In this document: in pieces, positions 21,992 through 25,649 of the stretch | Layout: each line of letters begins with the position of its first letter | How positions within the stretch are numbered: the first letter of the stretch is position 1 | Source of the DNA: a virus | IMG/VR virus record: IMGVR_UViG_3300028277_000019 | Span: 1-25,649 of that record | DNA: 25,649 nucleotides | Reading direction: 5' to 3' (one strand) | Program-made: the position numbers and the translations under genes | Notes under the pieces: model-generated | Database searches by the model: none | The model's input: the letters and a program-made list of their open reading frames with translations, nothing else | Told to the model about the DNA's origin: nothing

Positions 21992-22891
21992 GTGACTATT
22001 CCGATAATCGATTTTCGTAGTAATGCAATAGAACAACAAATGTATGATGTATATACGACTCGTGGTTTTGCTGTATTTACAAATGTCTACGATGAATGGT
22101 TATCGGAATTCCAAGATTGGAAATATCTCACAGAAGAATTCTTTCAACTACCATTAGATGTGAAAAAGAAATATGTATATAATGGAGTAAAGGGTTCATC
22201 AACATGTCGTGCCGGCTGGGGTGAGATGGGATATATTCAGAGTCGAGATGGTGATTCGAAAGAATCATATAATTGGATTGAATCAGCAAGAATGCAAGAA
22301 CAATATTGGCCTACAGAAATTCCAGAGTTTAAACCATTAGCACAATCTATCCTTCAAATCTCTCAACGTCTTTCCCATCAATTTTTCAATAAGTTTGAAA
22401 GTATGTTTAAACATAAAAAAGGATATTTAATAGATAAGCATATGAATGGTTATGTTAATATGAGAATGCTTCATTATCCAGCACACGAGAAGCAAGAGGA
22501 ACACGAGTCTGGAGGAGAACATACTGATTATGGTTCTATTACTTTACTCTTTCGTTTTGATGATGTTGGTGGACTACAAGTACAAGATAGAGAAACAAAT
22601 GAATGGATTGATGTTCCTGTAGTGAAAAATTCAATAGTATTAAACATTGGAGATATGTTTCAAAGATGGTCCAATGATACGTTAAAATCAACCAACCATA
22701 GAGTTGTTAATACAGTCCATACAAAATCTCGCTATTCAATGCCTTATTTTGTGGATCCCGGTAGAGATGTATTAATTAAGAATTTCACAGATGAACCAGA
22801 TAAACATTTACCAATTTCTACCGATGAATATTTTAAACAGACCCTAGCTCAACATAATATTGAACAGAGTTGGGAACAACAGATTAATTAA
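21992..22891 (+). CDS. 2-oxoglutarate/Fe(II)-dependent oxygenase, isopenicillin-N-synthase-like
   Basis: These enzymes hydroxylate or otherwise oxidise small molecules using 2-oxoglutarate and O2. The 299-residue protein has an N-terminal IPIIDFRS block (3-10), the iron ligands H177 and D179 in GGEHTDYGSITLLF (174-187), H236 in STNHRVVN (233-240), and the 2OG-binding RYS at 247-249. Length and order fit the DIOX_N plus 2OG-FeII_Oxy plan. It starts at GTG 21992, 2 nt after the BMP stop, with no clear ribosome-binding site, so it is probably coupled to the upstream gene. The substrate is unknown; it does not look like the TET/JBP base-oxidising branch. Confidence 0.87.
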   Translation: MTIPIIDFRSNAIEQQMYDVYTTRGFAVFTNVYDEWLSEFQDWKYLTEEFFQLPLDVKKKYVYNGVKGSSTCRAGWGEMGYIQSRDGDSKESYNWIESARMQEQYWPTEIPEFKPLAQSILQISQRLSHQFFNKFESMFKHKKGYLIDKHMNGYVNMRMLHYPAHEKQEEHESGGEHTDYGSITLLFRFDDVGGLQVQDRETNEWIDVPVVKNSIVLNIGDMFQRWSNDTLKSTNHRVVNTVHTKSRYSMPYFVDPGRDVLIKNFTDEPDKHLPISTDEYFKQTLAQHNIEQSWEQQIN

Positions 22892-22901
22892 AAAGGAAAA
22901 T

Positions 22902-23207
22902 ATGCTACCAGTATTATTATTTAATGTGATTTCAGGACTTGTTATAGACAAAGCGCAAGACCTCGCGAAGGAGCACGTGGAAGCAATGATTGATAGTATC
23001 ATCCCAGATGATGCAAAAGAAGAGTTAGATGATCTTGTTAAATCCGATCCTACTCACGTGTTTGAAACAGCAAAAGAAGCTTTAGGTGCAGCAGTTGAAG
23101 GAAAGCTCCCTATACCATTAAAAGATGGGACACTTAAACCTATAGAACTTACTTTTAAAGTAAAGTTTGATCCTACCACTATGGATTTAGATATCGAAAA
23201 AGCTTGA
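22902..23207 (+). CDS. Small protein of unknown function (101 aa)
   Basis: This 101-residue protein starts MLPVLLFNVISGLVIDKAQD and is otherwise acidic and helical (PDDAKEELDDLVKSD), ending in a strand-like pattern (IELTFKVKFDPTTMDLDIEKA). ATG 22902 has AAAAGGA just upstream; the frame also opens further upstream but inside the oxygenase gene. No family was recognised. Its stop codon TGA 23205-23207 lies inside the -35 box of the uvsX promoter. Confidence 0.65.
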   Translation: MLPVLLFNVISGLVIDKAQDLAKEHVEAMIDSIIPDDAKEELDDLVKSDPTHVFETAKEALGAAVEGKLPIPLKDGTLKPIELTFKVKFDPTTMDLDIEKA

Positions 23208-23232
23208 CATTTGTTTCAACTTGTGGTATAAT
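23204..23232 (+). promoter_or_regulatory. Perfect sigma70-type early promoter (E4)
   Basis: TTGACA (23204-23209), 17-bp spacer and TATAAT (23227-23232), followed by ATA, precede uvsX. The upstream gene's stop codon is embedded in the -35, so the coding sequence and promoter are fused without a gap. The expected transcription start is near 23239, giving a leader of about 20 nt with AAAGGA as ribosome-binding site. Confidence 0.9.
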
Positions 23233-23259
23233 ATATAATGATTAAATTGAAAGGATTAA

Positions 23260-24315
23260 ATGAGTTATTTTGATGAAATGTTGAAAGTAGCGAACAACAC
23301 TTATGGTTCAAAAGTAAGTGATGGTGTTGAAGCTGGAGATGTCGAAAGTTTTATCGACACAGGATCGTACATATTAAACGGATTATTATCTGGGAGTATC
23401 TATGGAGGATTACCTTCTAATAAAATCACTGCATTCGCAGGTGAAAGTTCTACTGGCAAAACTTTCTTTGTCTTGGGTTGCGTCAGACAGTTTCTCGCAG
23501 ATAATCCTAGCGGTGGTGTTATTTACTTTGAGTCTGAATCCGCTTTAACAAGACAGATGATAGAATCAAGAGGAATTGATTCTAAACGAATGATTATCCT
23601 GCCCGTTGCAACGGTTCAAGAATTTAGAACACAAGCAACAAAAATTTTAGAAAAACATTTAGAAGAATCTGAAAAAGATCGACCGCCAATGATGTTATGT
23701 TTAGATTCATTAGGTAATCTTTCTACTTCTAAAGAGATGGAAGATGTTAGTGATGGTAAGGAAACAAGAGATATGACCAGAGCTCAAATGGTTAAAGGAA
23801 CGTTTAGAGTTCTTACTTTGTTAGGAGGTAAAGCAAAAGTTCCTCTTGTTGTTACTAATCACACATATGATCAAATAGGAACATTGTTTCCTCAAAAGAT
23901 TATGGGTGGTGGAACTGGCCTTCATTATGCGGCATCTAGCATAGTATTCCTATCTAAGAAGAAAGAAAAGGATGGGACTGAGGTAATTGGTAATATAGTC
24001 CATTGTAGAAATTTTAAATCTCGACTCACTAAAGAGAATAAGATGATTGATGTTCTTCTTACATATAAAGAGGGATTAAATCGTTATTATGGTTTAGCAG
24101 AGTTAGCTGAGAAGTATGGAATCTTTAAAAAGGTTTCTACTAGATTAGAAATGCCAGATGGTGAAAAAGTTTTCTTGAAATCAATTCTAAAAAATCCTAC
24201 TAAGTATTTCACCAAAGAGATTTTAGATAAAATAGATGTGGTGGCACATAAAGAATTTCTTTATGGTGAAGTCGGTCTTGAAGAAGAGGTTGTAGAGGAA
24301 GAGAATGGGGAATGA
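23260..24315 (+). CDS. uvsX: UvsX RecA-like recombinase
   Basis: UvsX forms filaments on single-stranded DNA and carries out strand exchange for repair and for recombination-dependent replication. The 351-residue protein (T4: 391) shows [16 protein letters not shown] (31-46), Walker A GESSTGKT (61-68), the catalytic-Glu-type segment IYFESES (88-94), Walker B MLCLDS (145-150) and [16 protein letters not shown], the RecA-type DNA-binding L2/glycine segment. AAAGGA precedes ATG 23260. It heads a unit driven by promoter E4 that continues into an acidic small gene and the helicase gene 41, as uvsX-40-41 do in T4. Confidence 0.94.
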   Translation: MSYFDEMLKVANNTYGSKVSDGVEAGDVESFIDTGSYILNGLLSGSIYGGLPSNKITAFAGESSTGKTFFVLGCVRQFLADNPSGGVIYFESESALTRQMIESRGIDSKRMIILPVATVQEFRTQATKILEKHLEESEKDRPPMMLCLDSLGNLSTSKEMEDVSDGKETRDMTRAQMVKGTFRVLTLLGGKAKVPLVVTNHTYDQIGTLFPQKIMGGGTGLHYAASSIVFLSKKKEKDGTEVIGNIVHCRNFKSRLTKENKMIDVLLTYKEGLNRYYGLAELAEKYGIFKKVSTRLEMPDGEKVFLKSILKNPTKYFTKEILDKIDVVAHKEFLYGEVGLEEEVVEEENGE

Positions 24316-24724
24316 ATTAACACAAGAGGATTATGTTAGGATTAATACTTATTATAGATTAGTTCCTCATCCAGAACATCCTAATGATGTTACACAACAA
24401 TGTATAGAGATGACAACCGGACCCTTTAAAGGTGTCACTTATAAGTATGGTAAATTTCAAGTGGCCCCGCCAGATGCAGAAGATGAAAGTACTGCTAAGT
24501 ATGAATATGATATTATAATGGTACCACCCGAATTAGAAGGTGTTGAACACACCGATGAAGAGGGTGAAGAATTTGAATTTATGATTGGTGAAATATTAGT
24601 GAAATTATTATGGGACAGATATTTAGAACAAGACAACGCAGAAATGACAAACCCAATAACTTTTGTGGAGGACGATGAATCAACGGATAGAGCACCTAAT
24701 ACTATCTCATTTGATACACAATGA
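24305..24724 (+). CDS. Acidic protein of unknown function between uvsX and 41
   Basis: This 139-residue protein is strongly acidic ([24 protein letters not shown]) with a beta-rich first half ([10 protein letters not shown]... [21 protein letters not shown]). No family was recognised. It overlaps uvsX by 11 nt and gene 41 by 50 nt. T4 has gene 40 at this place, but no sequence resemblance was seen, so equivalence is positional only. Confidence 0.65.
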   Translation: MGNELTQEDYVRINTYYRLVPHPEHPNDVTQQCIEMTTGPFKGVTYKYGKFQVAPPDAEDESTAKYEYDIIMVPPELEGVEHTDEEGEEFEFMIGEILVKLLWDRYLEQDNAEMTNPITFVEDDESTDRAPNTISFDTQ

Positions 24725-25649
24725 ACCTTTTTCCCGAAAAGTTTCCCCTTATATAAGGCAAGAATATTTTGAAGATAATGCAGAAAAACTTATCTTCAAA
24801 CAGGTACAAGATTATATTGTTAAACATAATAGTCTACCCACAAAACAAAGTCTTCTAATTGATTTAGATCAACAAGAAGGTTTGCATGAGAATGAATACC
24901 AAAAAGCTACAGAAATAATTAATACCTTAGATAAACCTGAGGATAAAGATGTAACTGCTTGGCTTATTGAACAATCGGAAACCTTCTGTCAAGATAAAGC
25001 AATCTATAATGCAGTTGTTGATGCGATTGCTATTTTAGAAGGTAACGACAATAAAACAAATTTACAAAAAGGCGCTATTCCGTCTTTATTGTCAGATGCA
25101 TTAGCAGTATCATTTGATCCTCATGTAGGTCATGATTTTATTGAAGATGCAAATGAAAGATTTGAATTTTATCATAGAGTTGAAGAGAAGATTGAATTCG
25201 ACCTTGAAATGTTTAATAAGATCACTAAAGGAGGGTTACCTAATAAAACTCTTAATATATGTCTTGCTGGAACTGGTGTTGGTAAGTCTCTTTTTATGTG
25301 CCATCATGCTGCTAGTTGTTTATCCATAAACAAGAATGTTCTTTATATTACTTTGGAAATGGCTGAAGAAAGGATCGCTGAAAGAATAGATGCAAATCTT
25401 TTAGATATACCTATTAGTCAATTAGAAGAACTTTCAAGGGATATGTATCAAAAGAAAATTGATAAGATAAATGCAAAGACTAAGGGTAAAATTATTATTA
25501 AAGAATATCCTACTGCATCAGCAAGCGCAATGCATTTTAAAAATCTTTTATCAGAATTAAAGTTGAAACGTAATTTTACTCCTGATATAATATTCATAGA
25601 TTATTTGAATATATGTTCAAGCGCAAGAATTAGAACAGGAGCAAACGTA
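24675..25649 (+). CDS. 41: Replicative DNA helicase (T4 gp41-like, DnaB family), 3' end outside window
   Basis: gp41 is the hexameric 5'-3' helicase that unwinds DNA ahead of the phage polymerase. The frame runs from ATG 24675 without a stop to the window edge (325 codons; T4 gp41 is 475 aa). The N-terminus matches T4: [20 protein letters not shown] followed by EYFE. Later come Walker A AGTGVGKS (198-205), VLYITLEMAEERIAERIDAN (T4: VLYISMEMAEE...RIDAN), KEYPTASASAMHFKNLLSEL and Walker B IIFIDYLNIC (D309). The start has GGAGG 3 nt upstream, inside the preceding gene, which it overlaps by 50 nt. Confidence 0.95.
   Translation, partial: MNQRIEHLILSHLIHNEPFSRKVSPYIRQEYFEDNAEKLIFKQVQDYIVKHNSLPTKQSLLIDLDQQEGLHENEYQKATEIINTLDKPEDKDVTAWLIEQSETFCQDKAIYNAVVDAIAILEGNDNKTNLQKGAIPSLLSDALAVSFDPHVGHDFIEDANERFEFYHRVEEKIEFDLEMFNKITKGGLPNKTLNICLAGTGVGKSLFMCHHAASCLSINKNVLYITLEMAEERIAERIDANLLDIPISQLEELSRDMYQKKIDKINAKTKGKIIIKEYPTASASAMHFKNLLSELKLKRNFTPDIIFIDYLNICSSARIRTGANV

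Noticed and set aside
23238-23273. 11-codon ORF ([11 protein letters not shown]) overlapping the uvsX start
   Set aside because: Its ATG falls at the predicted transcription start with no RBS; it looks like chance overlap with the uvsX leader.

Overview
The window looks like a piece of a marine T4-like (myovirus-type) phage genome. It is AT-rich, gene-dense, and every supportable gene lies on the + strand with short gaps or ATGA-type overlaps. The T4 replication core is present in T4 transcription order: sliding clamp (45), clamp loader (44, 62), RegA, DNA polymerase (43), UvsX recombinase and the start of the replicative helicase (41). Hsp20, CobS-like and glycan-modification genes are typical of marine T4-like phages of cyanobacteria and SAR11. 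No photosynthesis gene is seen, so a heterotroph such as SAR11 is possible, but the host is inference.

Layout. (1) 1-1170: end of an unrecognised gene, a small ORF, an exported four-cysteine protein and a glutaredoxin. (2) 1171-8020: a structured leader, then a run of overlapping genes: two glycosyltransferase-like proteins, an LpxA-like acyltransferase, two SGNH-like proteins, a NodU/CmcH carbamoyltransferase and several unknowns, probably a glycan or nucleotide-modification island. (3) 8021-12045: two genes, each with its own perfect sigma70-type promoter: an 850-residue protein with an HEVGH metallopeptidase-like motif and a VWA/MIDAS domain, and a CobS/MoxR-like AAA+ ATPase. (4) 12046-16313: a third perfect promoter, overlapping a T4-late-like element and a 10-bp dyad, leads into a glycosyltransferase followed by 45-44-62-regA-dUTPase and a small ORF. 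(5) 16340-20042: Hsp20, an M15 peptidase (endolysin-like) behind a late-promoter-like element in a hairpin loop, an overlooked 54-residue gene, and DNA polymerase. (6) 20041-23207: phosphoribosyltransferase, a small membrane protein, a UUCG terminator, a secreted BMP/PnrA-type substrate-binding protein, a 2OG-Fe(II) oxygenase and a small unknown. (7) 23204-25649: a fourth perfect promoter, uvsX, an acidic unknown, and helicase gene 41 running off the right edge.

Working together: 45/44/62/43/41/UvsX form the replication and recombination machinery; RegA would repress early mRNAs; dUTPase, glutaredoxin and phosphoribosyltransferase fit nucleotide metabolism. The four early promoters share the extended pattern TTGACATTT-N14-TATAATATA and put four separate units under host RNA polymerase. 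Late-like elements (TATAAATA or GATAAATA) appear at 12088, 16833 and 20041. The least explained parts are the AAA+/VWA-peptidase pair, the carbamoyl/acyl/glycosyl island, and a phage-borne ABC-type binding protein with no transporter genes nearby. No gap exceeds 300 bases, and no tRNA, CRISPR or insertion sequence was seen.
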